A stretch of 64,000 bases of DNA from Pseudo-nitzschia pungens (lineage: Eukaryota > Bacillariophyta > Bacillariophyceae > Bacillariales > Bacillariaceae): positions 1,879,346 to 1,943,345 of the forward strand of contig CM074761.1 of NCBI GenBank assembly GCA_037355855.1. The letters are read 5' to 3'. The first letter of the stretch is position 1. The number at the start of each line of letters is the position of its first letter. Below the pieces are notes generated by a model, which saw nothing but the letters and a program-made list of their open reading frames with translations, did not search any database and was not told the DNA's origin. This document shows, in pieces, positions 1 to 10,510 of this stretch. The translations under genes and the position numbers were made by a program.

Positions 1-414
1 GACTACAAATAAGGGAGTTGAAGACTTTCTTTTCATATATGATGTTGAGACCGTCACAATATCACACAGGGCCTACCCTGTGCGTGTACCGCTCACCTAA
101 TCACAACTACTGGAATAGAACATGATGCAATAAGAGAATCGTCCGAGTTATTTCTAAACAAAGTAAATAGACTGAGGGGTTTCACGTGTTATCATCTCAT
201 TACCGATCGTATCACACCGTTCCGCACCTGCCTGGGATATATGATGATGCATATCGAGTACAAATAATACGAATGCGAATACGAATGCGAATGCGAGTAC
301 GAGCACGAGCACGAGTACGAGCACGAGTACACGTAGATGGGGTTTGGTTCAATGCAAAGGAGCAGATCCGAATCTGATCCCAGGAAATAAAGCATTGCTT
401 TACAACTGTTACAG
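1..414. other. Upstream intergenic stretch with a hexamer microsatellite
   Basis: No gene is supported here. At about 267-331 there is a degenerate hexanucleotide array built from units such as CGAATG, CGAGTA and CGAGCA. Short open frames crossing it are products of the simple repeat. The STN1 start codon follows directly. Confidence 0.6.
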
Positions 415-730
415 ATGGATGGGTCGGGTGATGATGAGGTACCCGCACCAAGAAACGACGGAATCGCTCCGGACACGAAACTGGACTTTGTGGTCGGAAT
501 CTCTCCCCAGTACTGGTCATACGTCCCCATGTCGGTGGCGGACGTTTTGAACCTGAAACTCATCGATGGAATCAATTGGATGCATTCGCCACCGGCAGAA
601 GCAGAGGGTGTCAGCCCCGTGTCGAAATGTCTGTTGCTCGGATATGTGGTGCACGCAACCGAGCGTCGAGACGGGTCGATGGCATACATCATCGACGACG
701 GAACGGGGTTCATCGACTGTGTCCATTGGT

Positions 731-762
<32 letters not shown>

Positions 763-1704
763 CCTGAAAATCTTTACCATCTGCCCTCTCTGTCGGGTGG
801 TCTAGACGATCCAAACGTCGACGGACCATTCACGGTGGGGGAACCGGTTCGCGTCTACGGAAAAATTGAATGTGTTGCCGCGACGTCGAGCACCGCGACC
901 GGATCCGAGACAACTGCGACGACAACTGCGACGACAACAAGTACAGTTATTGCACGCAGGAACGACGACAACAATCAAGGCTCTGTGGTTCGAGAAATTC
1001 AGGCAACCCTGATGGAACGAGTCGAAGATCACCTGTTGTTCGAATCGCACCACTGGATCCAGCTGTCCAACCTTGCTCCCGTGAACATTCGCTCTTGTCT
1101 CGATTCTGTTGGACCCGCGATTCGGTCTCAAATCTCCAATCGGGACCATCTTCCGGCAGCGGACGACACGGCCTGTGCCTGGCGAATCTTTGGATTGAGC
1201 TGCTCCTGCAATTTGCCATACATGGACGAACTGCTGTATTGCCATTGCCAGTCCAAAGCGGAAACCATCGATCCATCGTTTCGTTTTCGGGATGCCCTGT
1301 TGCGGGAGTTGTTGTCGATGCAATCGCGAATGGCATCGATGCTCCGATTCAAATACAAGGAACTCAGAGAAAACAAGAGTCTCCGAGCAGTGGCTCTGGA
1401 GGAAGTTCGCCCGCAACGAATATTGGAGAAGGAAACCATGATCGACAAGCTTTTTCTTCAAACTTTCCGAGCTCTGAGACACGATGGGATCCTTTGCTTG
1501 CTGAATAGCAACACCGATGAATATCTCTTGATCACAAGAAGCATGGTATTGGAGCCGTTTGTGCGCAGTCTGCTTTCAAACAATCATGCAACGAGGGAGT
1601 CCAAACCAACAAAAGGCAACTTTATCAACTACCAGAAGGCGCCGAAATACATTTCGAAGGTCCACAACGAACGCGTGCTCTATATCAAGCGCTTGCTGAG
1701 TTAA
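415..1704 (+). CDS. STN1: STN1-like OB-fold protein (CST telomere-capping complex subunit)
   Basis: A 429-residue protein. STN1 is the OB-fold subunit of the CST complex, which binds telomeric single-stranded DNA and brings polymerase alpha-primase to chromosome ends. The N-terminal helix (residues about 29-50, with the PQYWSYV and VADVLNL stretches) matches the usual STN1 lead-in. The OB fold follows at about 72-215, with the family signature GYVV...YIIDDGTGFIDCVHW at 76-105 and a strand VGEPVRVYGKIE at 141-152. The region after about 290 fits the C-terminal winged-helix part but is poorly conserved. Odd points: ten consecutive Asn codons (CAA-type repeat at 731-763) sit in the loop right after the W, and a Thr/Ala-rich tract (about 155-180) interrupts the fold. 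The ATG at 415 lies just ahead of the conserved helix. No intron is needed. Confidence 0.8.
730..763 (+). repeat. Trinucleotide (AAC)n tract inside STN1
   Basis: About ten AAC/AAT units encode poly-Asn in the OB-fold loop of the STN1-like protein. It is in frame and likely varies in length between alleles. Confidence 0.85.
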
Positions 1705-2500
1705 TTTCGCAACACCATGCCACAGTTCGAATCACACAAAGTTGGCTATATTGTAGTATTTCAAATTTGTCGTGTCACGAGTAGGTGAGATTTCTATCGA
1801 AGTCTTTCTTTTATGCGTACAACCAAAGACAGGAAAAAGATCTTCTTCAGAAGGCGACACGCTGTGTAGGATTTATCCCGGGATTATGATCGTTGTAGTT
1901 ATCCCAGTACAAAATACAAGAAAGAGAATTCTAAGCTGTCTCCCTTTATAGGAAATTGGATACTGGATTTAGAACGAGGTTTCTGTTTGCTTTTACTTTC
2001 TTCGTTGTCCTCCCCTAATAATGATTTTGATTGAAGGGGTACGTGCACTCTGTGAGGTGTTTTGCAATGTTTTGGTCTTGGAAGTCTTTCGCTCGATTCA
2101 TTTCCTCGAAAGTAATCAAAACACTCCTTTTCTTTAATTGTGATGTGGTTGTGAACACCCATTTCTGCATTTGGTAACCCGCCGAAGTAAACTTGAAGAG
2201 CACCGCTAGGAGGAATTGAAACAGATACTTTAGTTGACAAAGAACATGAATTTTGCACCACTGGGTTGCTGCTTCTTGCTCTGTCCTGTTATCGTCACCT
2301 GAACCCCTGTGTGTGTGTGTGTGTGTGTGTGTTTGTTATTGTACAAATGCCATAGAAAAAATTACCATCTTGTGTTGTAACTTGGAACATGTTTCTGTTC
2401 TCTCAATGCTGCTTCTAGTAGTTCCTTTCTGACAACATGATATCCACTCAGTGCTGGTACTATTGATGAATAGCTGGAAAAAAAGCCTCAAAGCACGTTC
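1705..2500. other. Intergenic region with a (TG)n microsatellite, ending at the gap
   Basis: No gene is convincingly supported. A dinucleotide (TG)12 tract lies at 2308-2332. A minus-strand open frame at 1899-2261 lacks a convincing ATG start and resembles nothing known. The left part of the cyclin gene probably begins near or inside the gap that follows. Confidence 0.5.
2308..2332 (+). repeat. (TG)12 microsatellite
   Basis: A perfect dinucleotide run in the intergenic stretch before the assembly gap. Confidence 0.95.
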
Positions 2501-3000
2501 NNNNNNNNNNNNNNNNNNNNNNNNNNNNNNNNNNNNNNNNNNNNNNNNNNNNNNNNNNNNNNNNNNNNNNNNNNNNNNNNNNNNNNNNNNNNNNNNNNNN
2601 NNNNNNNNNNNNNNNNNNNNNNNNNNNNNNNNNNNNNNNNNNNNNNNNNNNNNNNNNNNNNNNNNNNNNNNNNNNNNNNNNNNNNNNNNNNNNNNNNNNN
2701 NNNNNNNNNNNNNNNNNNNNNNNNNNNNNNNNNNNNNNNNNNNNNNNNNNNNNNNNNNNNNNNNNNNNNNNNNNNNNNNNNNNNNNNNNNNNNNNNNNNN
2801 NNNNNNNNNNNNNNNNNNNNNNNNNNNNNNNNNNNNNNNNNNNNNNNNNNNNNNNNNNNNNNNNNNNNNNNNNNNNNNNNNNNNNNNNNNNNNNNNNNNN
2901 NNNNNNNNNNNNNNNNNNNNNNNNNNNNNNNNNNNNNNNNNNNNNNNNNNNNNNNNNNNNNNNNNNNNNNNNNNNNNNNNNNNNNNNNNNNNNNNNNNNN
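2501..3000. other. Assembly gap (500 N)
   Basis: Exactly 500 Ns, the usual placeholder for a scaffold gap of unknown size. It removes the 5' part of the downstream cyclin gene, so any distance measured across it is unreliable. Confidence 0.99.
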
Positions 3001-3001
3001 G

Positions 3002-3991
3002 CACCTGGCGGTGACGCTGGTAGATCGCGTGCTGGCCAGCGGTCCCTTTGGCGAGGACGAAGGCCAGGGCGGTGGCAGCGCCAGTGGCAACAGGGCTTCC
3101 TCCAAGCGACGAAAGGGCAAATCCCACAGGGATCCCGACGACTGGAACTTTTCGGACTCGGACGACAGCTGCAACGACTCGAACGACAGCGACGAGGACG
3201 AGGACGACATGACCAAGGACACCCGGTGTTACATCATCCAGCGGGACCGGTTCCAGCTGCTCGGGGCGACCTGCGTCTGGCTGGCCTGCAAGGTCCAGGA
3301 AATGTCGGCGCCCAAGGCATCGGAGATTGCCTACGTGTCGGACCACATCTACACCACCGAACAGATCAAGCGCATGGAACGCCGCATCTGCAACGCCGTA
3401 GATTTCAACTTTTTCAAGGCCCCGACGCCGCACCAGTTCCTCTTTGAGTTTCTGAGGGCGAGCCTCGCGGGCCGCGCCGCCGGGACCGGGGATCGTTCCG
3501 AGAGCAACGCCTGCTCTTGCGACCGCCGGTGCCTCGTCCCGGCGTCTTCGGTGGGCGTCGAAGCGGCCAGCCACTCCGTCTTTCGGGACATGGCCCACTA
3601 CCTGCTGGAACTGGGGCGCATGCCCTACGCACCCACGCTGCGGAAGCCGAGCTTGCTGGCCGCGGCGGCCGTCTACCTCGCCCGGCTGACACTGGGCATT
3701 CCCCGCACGCTGGAAGCGACCGCCAGGGCGTCCTTCGGTGGTGCCGGGGACCCCGAACGCCGGGACCGGGATTCCGACCGCGACTGCGATTACGACTGGA
3801 CCCCCACCCTGCAACACTATACGGGATACACCAAGGGCGAACTCCGCGACACCGTTCTGGAGCTTCACAGATACCAAATGGCGGCGGAAACATCCGGTTT
3901 GAAAGCTACCTTTAACAAATTCAAATCCAAAAAGTACCATCGCGTCGCTCTCAAGACCGTCCTCCCGGTGGATCAATTGGGGTTCCCGTAA
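3002..3991 (+). CDS. A/B-type cyclin, 5' end missing in gap
   Basis: Cyclins activate cyclin-dependent kinases. The frame is already open at the gap edge (HLAVTLVDRVLA, a typical cyclin-box helix), so the true start lies in or before the Ns. The N-terminal cyclin box continues with FQLLGATCVWLACKVQE, the A/B-type YVSDHIYTTEQIKRMER stretch, and FNFFKAPTPHQFL. The C-terminal cyclin domain follows (RKPSLLAAAAVYLA; LQHYTGYTKGEL; the closing LKATFNKFKSKKYHRVA). Odd: about 65 residues rich in Gly, Ser, Asp and Glu, including an SDSDDS/DEDEDD tract, are inserted between two cyclin-box helices (DNA about 3035-3225). A second Cys/Arg/Ser-rich insert lies between the two cyclin folds (about 3465-3560). 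The gene is visibly more GC-rich than its surroundings. It could be a diatom-specific A/B-like cyclin; I cannot place it more finely. Confidence 0.8.
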   Translation, partial: HLAVTLVDRVLASGPFGEDEGQGGGSASGNRASSKRRKGKSHRDPDDWNFSDSDDSCNDSNDSDEDEDDMTKDTRCYIIQRDRFQLLGATCVWLACKVQEMSAPKASEIAYVSDHIYTTEQIKRMERRICNAVDFNFFKAPTPHQFLFEFLRASLAGRAAGTGDRSESNACSCDRRCLVPASSVGVEAASHSVFRDMAHYLLELGRMPYAPTLRKPSLLAAAAVYLARLTLGIPRTLEATARASFGGAGDPERRDRDSDRDCDYDWTPTLQHYTGYTKGELRDTVLELHRYQMAAETSGLKATFNKFKSKKYHRVALKTVLPVDQLGFP

Positions 3992-4822
3992 ACAAAACAA
4001 AGCGAAACGAAACAAAACGCCGTCGGACACGGCAAGCCGGAAAGCGCAACATCCAACCCCGGCGCGAAAGTAATTACGATACTAGAATCCTGCTATTCCA
4101 CATCTCTCGTGATGCGCGTACATTCGAACCACCACTACAGTTTCATAGCTGAGCGTTGCCGCAGGTTGTAGGTCATGCGAGTACCGTTGTCGCCTTCCAT
4201 CCGGGAAGGACCCGTTCGAGGCAGTGTTCTGTCCTGTACTGTCCTATCCCGTCCTGTCTTCGAACAGTCTTTTGCAAGGATGCATCCTCGATATCCGTTT
4301 CACTGTGCGCACTGTTACCGTATTTTCTAGCACTGTATAGTTCCACCGATATGCAAGCCGTAATTACCTGGAACTCGTAGATATTTGCTCGCTGGGTGTT
4401 TTTCCGCAACGGAACCAGCTCGAACGCGATTCCGACAAACAGTTCCATTCTTTTTTCACGATGCTACCGCGTTGGGTACCGGTAGTACGAGTACATCGGG
4501 AACGATAGATAGAGGCCACCCTTGTGCTCCAAAAGCACGGAAGCTTGATCGAGCGCAATACGAAATAAATAGCTTTCTAATGAACCGAGTTTCACCACGA
4601 ACTATAGTTAGGCTATGGTAAGAAAGGGAGTCCTTCTCTTATGGTACATATCGCTTTCATTAAAAAAATCCAAAAGGACAATCGAACATCTTGCACACCG
4701 CTTCAATGAAACGGACCGAAACGGATCGGACAAGACTGCAATGCCTCGGATTGACAACCGACGATCGGCACGACCATGGATTGATTCGTTCCTTCGCCGC
4801 ATTGCGCTGCGCTCCGCGTTCC
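3992..4822. other. Intergenic region between convergent genes
   Basis: This separates the convergent cyclin and NDUFS7 genes. I see no supported gene. It holds one copy of the palindrome TACCGGTA (4477-4484), which recurs in other non-coding stretches of the window. Confidence 0.5.
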
Positions 4823-5338
4823 TTACTTTCTCATCTTCAGCAAGAGGGCCTTGTTTCCCTTGATTTTCTTTTGGAGCTGGAGCAGTCCGAACAACAAGGC
4901 TTCGGCCGTGGGCGGGCATCCGGGAACGTAGATATCGACGGGAACGATGCGATCGCAGCCCCGCACCACCGAATAGGAATAGTGGTAGTATCCACCTCCG
5001 TTCGCGCAGGAACCCATCGAGACGACCCACCGGGGCTCCGGCATCTGGTCGTAGACCTTGCGCAGGGCCGGCGCCATCTTGTTGGTGAGGGTCCCCGCCA
5101 CGATCATCACGTCGGATTGGCGGGGGGAGGCCCGGAACACCATGCCGAAGCGCTCCATGTCGTACCGGGAGGCCGCGGCGTGCATCATCTCGACGGCGCA
5201 GCACGCCAGTCCGAACGTCATGGGCCACAGGGAACCCTTCCTGGCCCAGTTGACGAGGTCGTCCACGCGACTGATCGTGTATTCGACGTTGTCCTTCACG
5301 GGAACCTGATCCAGGAATCGCTGTTCCAATTGATCCAT
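4823..5338 (-). CDS. NDUFS7: NDUFS7 / PSST subunit of mitochondrial complex I (main exon)
   Basis: The NuoB-type subunit of NADH:ubiquinone oxidoreductase, which carries iron-sulfur cluster N2 next to the quinone site in the mitochondrial inner membrane. The family core is complete: [20 protein letters not shown], then [12 protein letters not shown] (two adjacent Cys ligands), [10 protein letters not shown] and [12 protein letters not shown] (further Cys ligands), ending in a short basic tail. The first ATG of this frame (5338) gives about 171 residues and no room for a mitochondrial presequence. The frame extends upstream without an ATG to a stop at 5375-5377, which suggests an upstream exon. 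A candidate is the ATG at 5681, starting MLLCVRRSFASW, a convincing presequence. One possible join is donor GTATTA at 5646 to acceptor 5340, but this is not settled. Codons are GC-rich. Confidence 0.9.
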   Translation of the reverse strand: MDQLEQRFLDQVPVKDNVEYTISRVDDLVNWARKGSLWPMTFGLACCAVEMMHAAASRYDMERFGMVFRASPRQSDVMIVAGTLTNKMAPALRKVYDQMPEPRWVVSMGSCANGGGYYHYSYSVVRGCDRIVPVDIYVPGCPPTAEALLFGLLQLQKKIKGNKALLLKMRK

Positions 5339-5645
5339 GCTGTCCAATTTACCGAGCTGCGCGATGCGACGGAGTCAATGAAATCAAGGCATTGGGGTGT
5401 GTCATGGTTGGTGCAAAACCCGGATGTTTGGTTGCATCGACGACGATCGGCGTTGCGAGTTGGCAACAAAGCAAGGTACCAAGCAATGCATGGAAGGAAC
5501 GAACCCAATACAAGCAGCAGTACCAGTAGCAGTACCAATACAGTTGCATCGGATTTGTGGAACAAAACAAAGTAAGGAAAGACAGAAAAAGAACGATAGT
5601 ACGAGATGGTAGTTGCATGCAAGTTTTTGTGAGTGTGGAATAATA

Positions 5646-5681
5646 CCAAGAGGCGAAACTACGTCGGACACACAACAGCAT
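5646..5681 (-). CDS. Candidate 5' exon of NDUFS7 encoding the mitochondrial presequence
   Basis: The ATG at 5681 opens a frame beginning MLLCVRRSFAS: hydrophobic and basic with Ser and no acidic residue, as expected of a mitochondrial targeting peptide. It lies about 300 bases upstream of the NDUFS7 core, on the same strand. A donor GTATTA after codon 12 (phase 2) can join an acceptor just before the core ATG in frame. Other donors are possible, so the exon end is uncertain. Confidence 0.35.
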
Positions 5682-6602
5682 CTCCTGGCCATCATCGGCA
5701 CTCCATCAAACAACAATGTGAAAACAACCAAAACACCCCCTAAAAAACTACCGTAGAACCCGGTTCGGCGGCTACGGTAGAGGAGATAGGAACCAAAACC
5801 AATCGCCGATGGCGCTTACCGCTGATGTCCTCGACTCGGCGGTCCCCGCCATGGATCGGAGCGCGATGTTGTTGAGTCTAACGCATGATGCCTTGCTCAC
5901 GAGAGGGCGAGAAATCGAGGAAAGAAAGCTCATCATGGTCGCTCTTCGTTTTGGGTGTGGGTGATCGACGATGTTGACGACGGTGCCCGCAACGGTGTTT
6001 AGGCGCTGCTACGGTAACCTTAGACCGTACAAGTAATGCTAGTGCTAGTGCACTCGTACTCTACCTACTGTACGCTAATGACATGTACCGGTACCTTTGC
6101 GGTGATTACCAGCGAACATCATCATTACGAGTAACTACCTGTCGTACTTCGTAGTACGGTAAGGCTTACTGTAGTTTGTCTTCGAGAGAGTGTCGTCTTC
6201 TGCGCCTAATGGAAGTTTGGAAGGTACGTAGGTAAGATAGTCAGCAAAAGCCATTGTTATGTTTCATACTGTTCAAACATACTTGTACGGCACTATTCTC
6301 ACAAACGACAGTTTTGTACCGGTAGAGGCACGTTTGATGGAAGCTTTCGGAGTCGTGGTAGCATAATCGTACATACCGGTAACCTTACATACTCTGACTC
6401 ATTCGAGTGCCAACTGGGATAACAGTGAGGTAGGACCTCCGACCTCATCAGATCTTTCGTTCGTCTGGAACGAAAACGAAACGACGTTCTCGTAAGTTAC
6501 CGTAACGTACGACATCGTTTCGATCGAGTGTTCAGAAAGGCAAGGCAGTTTTCTTTCGATCAAAACCATTGATCCCCCCTCTGTTTTTACAAAAGCAAGG
6601 CA
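5682..6602. other. Intergenic region rich in recurring short motifs
   Basis: No gene is supported between the divergently oriented NDUFS7 and aldo/keto reductase genes. Three copies of TACCGGTA (6086, 6317, 6374) and many GTACGGTA/GGTAACCTTA-like words occur here. Promoters of both flanking genes presumably lie in this stretch. Confidence 0.5.
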
Positions 6603-7862
6603 ATGGCGATCCTTTCGTTTCAATTGGTCTCGGCTCTGGCGTTGCTGGGTTCGGCGCCATTCGTCGTCGTCGTCGTCGAGGGCTTCGAGACGCTCTTTGG
6701 CGGCATCAACAACGCCCGAGCTCCCGCCGTCGGCCGCGTTGCGGCGGGCCCCCTCGAGATTTCGAGCATGGGGTGCGGGACCTGGTCGTGGGGGAATCGA
6801 TTCCTCTTTGACTACGATCCGTCGCAAGACGAAGAGATATACGAAGCCTATCGGGAGGTCCGGAATGCCGGCGTGACGCTCTTCGATACCGCCGATTCGT
6901 ACGGCACCCTCGACCTGAACGGACGGGCCGAAATCCTGCTCGGCAGCTTCGAGCGGCGGTACATGGACGAGTCGGGAATCACGGCGGAGGGAGAGGACGA
7001 CGACAACGGCCGAGGACAACAATCTTCTCCCGCGTGGTGGGACTTGGGACGAACGACATCGGGCAACAACAACAAGAAAAACTTTCGGGCCCAGCAGGTC
7101 GCAACGAAACTGGCGCCCTACCCGTGGCGGGTTACCCGAGGCAGCATCGTTCGTTCCGCCGAGGGTTCCCTCCGACGATTGGAGCAACCCAAGCTCTCGA
7201 TCGCGCAATTGCACTGGTCCACGGCGAACTACCAGCCACTCCAGGAGCGGGCCCTGCGAGAGGGCATCTGCGACGTGTACGACAAGGGGTTGTGCGATGC
7301 CGTCGGCGTGTCCAATTACGGCCCGAAGCAATTGGTTTCGGTCGCCGAAAAATTCCGCGAGCGAGAGGTTCCCCTGGCGATCGCGCAGGTCCAGTATTCC
7401 CTGATGACCTACAACGCCAACGGCGGCGGCGATTCGGGGGTCAAAATGACCGGCAGGGACATGAACGAGGCGTGCGACGAGGTCGATTGCCGGCTGATTT
7501 CGTACTCGCCCCTGTGCCTGGGATTGCTGACGGGAAAGTACACGCTCAGGGAGACGAACCGATTGCCGAAATCCGCGGCGCGACAGCAGCTCTTCCGGGA
7601 GCTGCTCCCCGGCGCGCAGGGCCTGCTCGACGCCCTGGAGGTCGTTGCGCAGGAATACGGGAAATCCCAGTCGCAGGTGGCGATCAACTGGTGCATGCGC
7701 AAGGGAACGGTTCCGATACCGGGAGGAAGGACGCTCGAGCAGGCGCGAGAGAATCTCGGTGCCACCGGGTGGTCCCTTCGGCCCGATGCGGTGCTGGAAT
7801 TGGAGACCGCCGCGTCCAAGGTGACGAAACCGATGGTCCAAAACGTGTTCCAGACGGAGTAG
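6603..7862 (+). CDS. Aldo/keto reductase, secretory or plastid-targeted
   Basis: A 419-residue NAD(P)H-dependent aldo/keto reductase. The catalytic tetrad is visible: D95 and Y100 in LFDTADSYG, K169 in QVATKLAPYPWR, H204 in AQLHWS. Later family motifs are present (AVGVSNYGPKQL; AQVQYSLM; ISYSPLCLGLLTGKY; the cofactor-binding PIPGGRTLEQARENL). Overall it most resembles the plastid-type plant reductases of the At1g06690 kind. The N-terminus is a hydrophobic signal peptide with the likely cut before Phe in VVEG-FETLF, which fits a diatom plastid bipartite leader. An insert of about 40 residues rich in Asp, Gly, Asn and Gln (about 123-162) precedes the catalytic Lys. The substrate cannot be told. 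No intron is needed. Confidence 0.88.
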   Translation: MAILSFQLVSALALLGSAPFVVVVVEGFETLFGGINNARAPAVGRVAAGPLEISSMGCGTWSWGNRFLFDYDPSQDEEIYEAYREVRNAGVTLFDTADSYGTLDLNGRAEILLGSFERRYMDESGITAEGEDDDNGRGQQSSPAWWDLGRTTSGNNNKKNFRAQQVATKLAPYPWRVTRGSIVRSAEGSLRRLEQPKLSIAQLHWSTANYQPLQERALREGICDVYDKGLCDAVGVSNYGPKQLVSVAEKFREREVPLAIAQVQYSLMTYNANGGGDSGVKMTGRDMNEACDEVDCRLISYSPLCLGLLTGKYTLRETNRLPKSAARQQLFRELLPGAQGLLDALEVVAQEYGKSQSQVAINWCMRKGTVPIPGGRTLEQARENLGATGWSLRPDAVLELETAASKVTKPMVQNVFQTE

Positions 7863-8375
7863 ATACAGTTCATAAAGCACGATGCAATGCAAACACTGTT
7901 CTACATGTATTGTACTTACGATATGATACGAGAAACAATGTTAAAAACACATGGCAAACAAGCACGATGGTGCATCGCAATCAAACATTCTATTGGTAGT
8001 CACGACGATGTTTTTTTGTGTAGCAATTGTAGCTTCTTTCTGATTTAGCTACGTTAGATGTTTTGTAGCAGTTCCTCGGCGGTCGCACCGGTGCTCATGC
8101 AAGTCAAAAAAATTTTGTGGTTTGCCTCCTCTTGTTCTTCCTTGTTGACAATTTGATTTCGGCGTCGTCATTGTCCATTTCTTTTCGGTTTGACGCAACG
8201 GCGTATTGAGTATCGGAGCATGCAGAGAAGATGCCGAACGGTAAGAAATTCCGATCATTGGCCATTTGCGCAACGCCATGAGGCCCACGAAAGGAACCCG
8301 ACAAACGATTCCATCGAACATCAAGAGTGGCCTCTGGGCTGCACTGCGTAAAAGTTGCGGTGGGAGAAACCTCCT
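7863..8375. other. Intergenic region between convergent genes
   Basis: This holds the 3' flanks of the aldo/keto reductase (+) and the mitochondrial carrier (-). Minus-strand frames at 8049-8324 and 8104-8493 run through it and into the end of the carrier gene. They lack conserved sequence and look like chance frames. Confidence 0.5.
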
Positions 8376-9563
8376 CTACATTTCCCAAGAGCACACTTGC
8401 AGAAGTGTATACTCGTAGACAGGGAATATAATTCCATTGACCGGGAAAGCCCTCAAGCAGGTGACCGATAATCCCCGGAAGAAATGTCTCCAACCATTTT
8501 CCCTCAGGATTCTCTGGAAAACGACCGATATCGTTCGTTCACTCCTAGGTGTGTCGATCGGAGCGGTTTGGATTTGTGTTTTGATCACATCAAATGGATA
8601 TACAATCGCCCAGGTCATTGCGCCGGTCAAGCCACCCGCCATGGCACTAGCAATCCATGCGTGCGCTCCCCTCTGCTCTGGTTCGATGGTGGTTGTGGTC
8701 GCTAACATTGCTGCGGTATTCATCTCCGTGTGATTGGTTTTTGAACTTTCTTCCAACTGCGACACCGTCGCCGACTCCGACGTGCCTTCTTTCGAATCCA
8801 ACTCGCGACCGTCGAAAGCGTCTTGGATGCCGTCCTTGAAGACATCGTACAGAGCGAAGTATCCACCAAAAGCGGGTAATTCTCTCCAACACGTGATCCA
8901 CCAACCACGGAATAGCGTCGAAACGTTGGTAGTTATTCCGCCACTCGAAAGGATGGAACGCAAAGTTGATCGGAGCGGAGAGCTAGCGGATTCTTGTACT
9001 TGCATTCGACACTTCACGTGTTCCATGGGACAAATCACCAGTCCCTGAACCAAGCCAGCGAAGGAACCGCAGGTGAATGCTTTGAGGTGGGAGCTGTATC
9101 TGTCTTCGAACGTTTGATCCCAGAGTCTGGTCGACCAGCCATAGGACGAAAAAATAATGGCGTTCACAGCACTCGCAGCCGACAGCGGAGCCGCCATTCC
9201 ACGAAACAGGGTGGCCGGCCCGCCGTATTTGGAACCCATCGCCAGTGACGCTATGCTGGGATTTCCTTTCGCTGTCTGCATCCGCACTTTCAGTGTATCC
9301 ATGGGATGACCAACTACGACGGAAGCCGACCCTGCTATACCGCCGGCAATGAAATCGTGAAAAAAAGAAACCTCTTGTTCGTCTTCGGTCATTGTCGTCG
9401 AGATTGCGGCAGCGTCTGCTCTGTTGTCGGAGGCATTTTGTTGCAAGGTGGTTCGGTGTTGCGAGGTTTGTCGGTGAATATCATGATGCACTTGGTCCAT
9501 TTCCATATGTTCCACCTCGTGACGAGTTGGTTCCTTGTGACCAAGTTCTTGTTTGTGTTCCAT
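8376..9563 (-). CDS. Mitochondrial carrier family (SLC25) protein
   Basis: A 395-residue solute carrier with the three-fold repeat of mitochondrial inner-membrane carriers. The three signature motifs are PMDTLKVRMQ (about 87-96), PMEHVKCRMQ (about 179-188) and YPFDVIKTQIQT (about 325-337). Each is preceded by a glycine-rich helix (FIAGGIAGSASVV; FTCGSFAGLVQGLV; AMAGGLTGAMTWAI). The second motif and helix resemble the carnitine/acylcarnitine and basic-amino-acid carrier branch, but the transported compound is not certain. It is longer than the usual 300 residues because of a 65-residue hydrophilic, His/Gln-rich N-terminal extension and an insert of about 50 residues rich in Glu, Ser and Thr before the third repeat. 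The ATG at 9563 is the first in frame. No intron is apparent. Confidence 0.88.
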   Translation of the reverse strand: MEHKQELGHKEPTRHEVEHMEMDQVHHDIHRQTSQHRTTLQQNASDNRADAAAISTTMTEDEQEVSFFHDFIAGGIAGSASVVVGHPMDTLKVRMQTAKGNPSIASLAMGSKYGGPATLFRGMAAPLSAASAVNAIIFSSYGWSTRLWDQTFEDRYSSHLKAFTCGSFAGLVQGLVICPMEHVKCRMQVQESASSPLRSTLRSILSSGGITTNVSTLFRGWWITCWRELPAFGGYFALYDVFKDGIQDAFDGRELDSKEGTSESATVSQLEESSKTNHTEMNTAAMLATTTTIEPEQRGAHAWIASAMAGGLTGAMTWAIVYPFDVIKTQIQTAPIDTPRSERTISVVFQRILRENGWRHFFRGLSVTCLRAFPVNGIIFPVYEYTLLQVCSWEM

Positions 9564-10302
9564 GGTTGGTTCTTTTTCCTCGTTTCTGGTCTTACGTATT
9601 CCCGGTGTTCAATGCGTGCCTTTGCCGGTCACAGTGTTACCGTCGTCCTATGATCTGGTTTGGTTACGTTGAGATCAGTGTCCGTCGACAAGCCGATAAA
9701 AGCCCAATTCAATACTACTAATTTGATAACAGTCACAACTCACGATCGAACACTTGTTGAAAGGTTCTGCAAGAGGAAAGTGTCAAGGCGATGTCAGAAC
9801 GAATCGTATCGACGATTTGCAAATTCTTTCGTTCTAGTGGTATTGTTATTATCAATATTCCACAAAAAAATGTGGTGGAAAGTCCTTGGTTGCAGTTGTT
9901 ATGTTCAAATCAAGCAACGGATCGACGAACAATTACAAGTTTGTCTTCGGGTAGCGGTTAGGGGGTAACCTTAGCTTACGCTTGACTGAAGATTCTTGAT
10001 TCTTGATCGGCATCTTTTTCTCATGCTTCTACGAGCCTCTACGTAAGTTGGGACTAACGTACTTACAAGTCCGATGTGCCAAAGGGAATATTTTAGTTAC
10101 GTTTTACAGCTAGATGTTACAGCATGAGAACAGAGCCCGCGACAATGACCTTACGAGTACGACGCCATGTTCCGTGCATAAAGTTTCATACGGTAATTTA
10201 ACCTTACCTTTGTCTATCTTCATTGCGAAGTATTTTTTGTTATCGTCGGCTGTTCTTCGGAACAACTTCGACGTCGCTACTGCGAGCAACGGCTGACCCC
10301 TT
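9564..10302. other. Intergenic region
   Basis: No gene is supported. It ends at the left inverted repeat of the mobile-element-like structure. Several open frames near 9306-9968 start with non-ATG codons or overlap the carrier gene on the other strand. Confidence 0.45.
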
Positions 10303-10510
10303 TTTCCTGGACCTTCCGGAACAAAGTTAGTTTTCGATGCGCAGACCGCGTGATTTTCTTATTCCAATTAGTCATTTTGAGGGTATCCCCTTAAATTTAT
10401 TATCTCCCCAAAGAAACTTGCATTTTTTCGGATCGAAAAAAGTGCGGATTTTCATGGTAAAAAAAAACTCGCATTTTTGCTCTAGAAAAAAAACACGTAT
10501 ATACAGCAAG

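Noticed and set aside
2336..4030. Minus-strand open frame of 564 codons spanning the gap
   Set aside because: It is open only because Ns carry no stops. The 3' part is antisense to the well-supported cyclin gene.
6399..7892. Long minus-strand frame opposite the aldo/keto reductase
   Set aside because: It is the antisense shadow of a GC-rich gene with an intact catalytic tetrad, and has no recognisable domain of its own.
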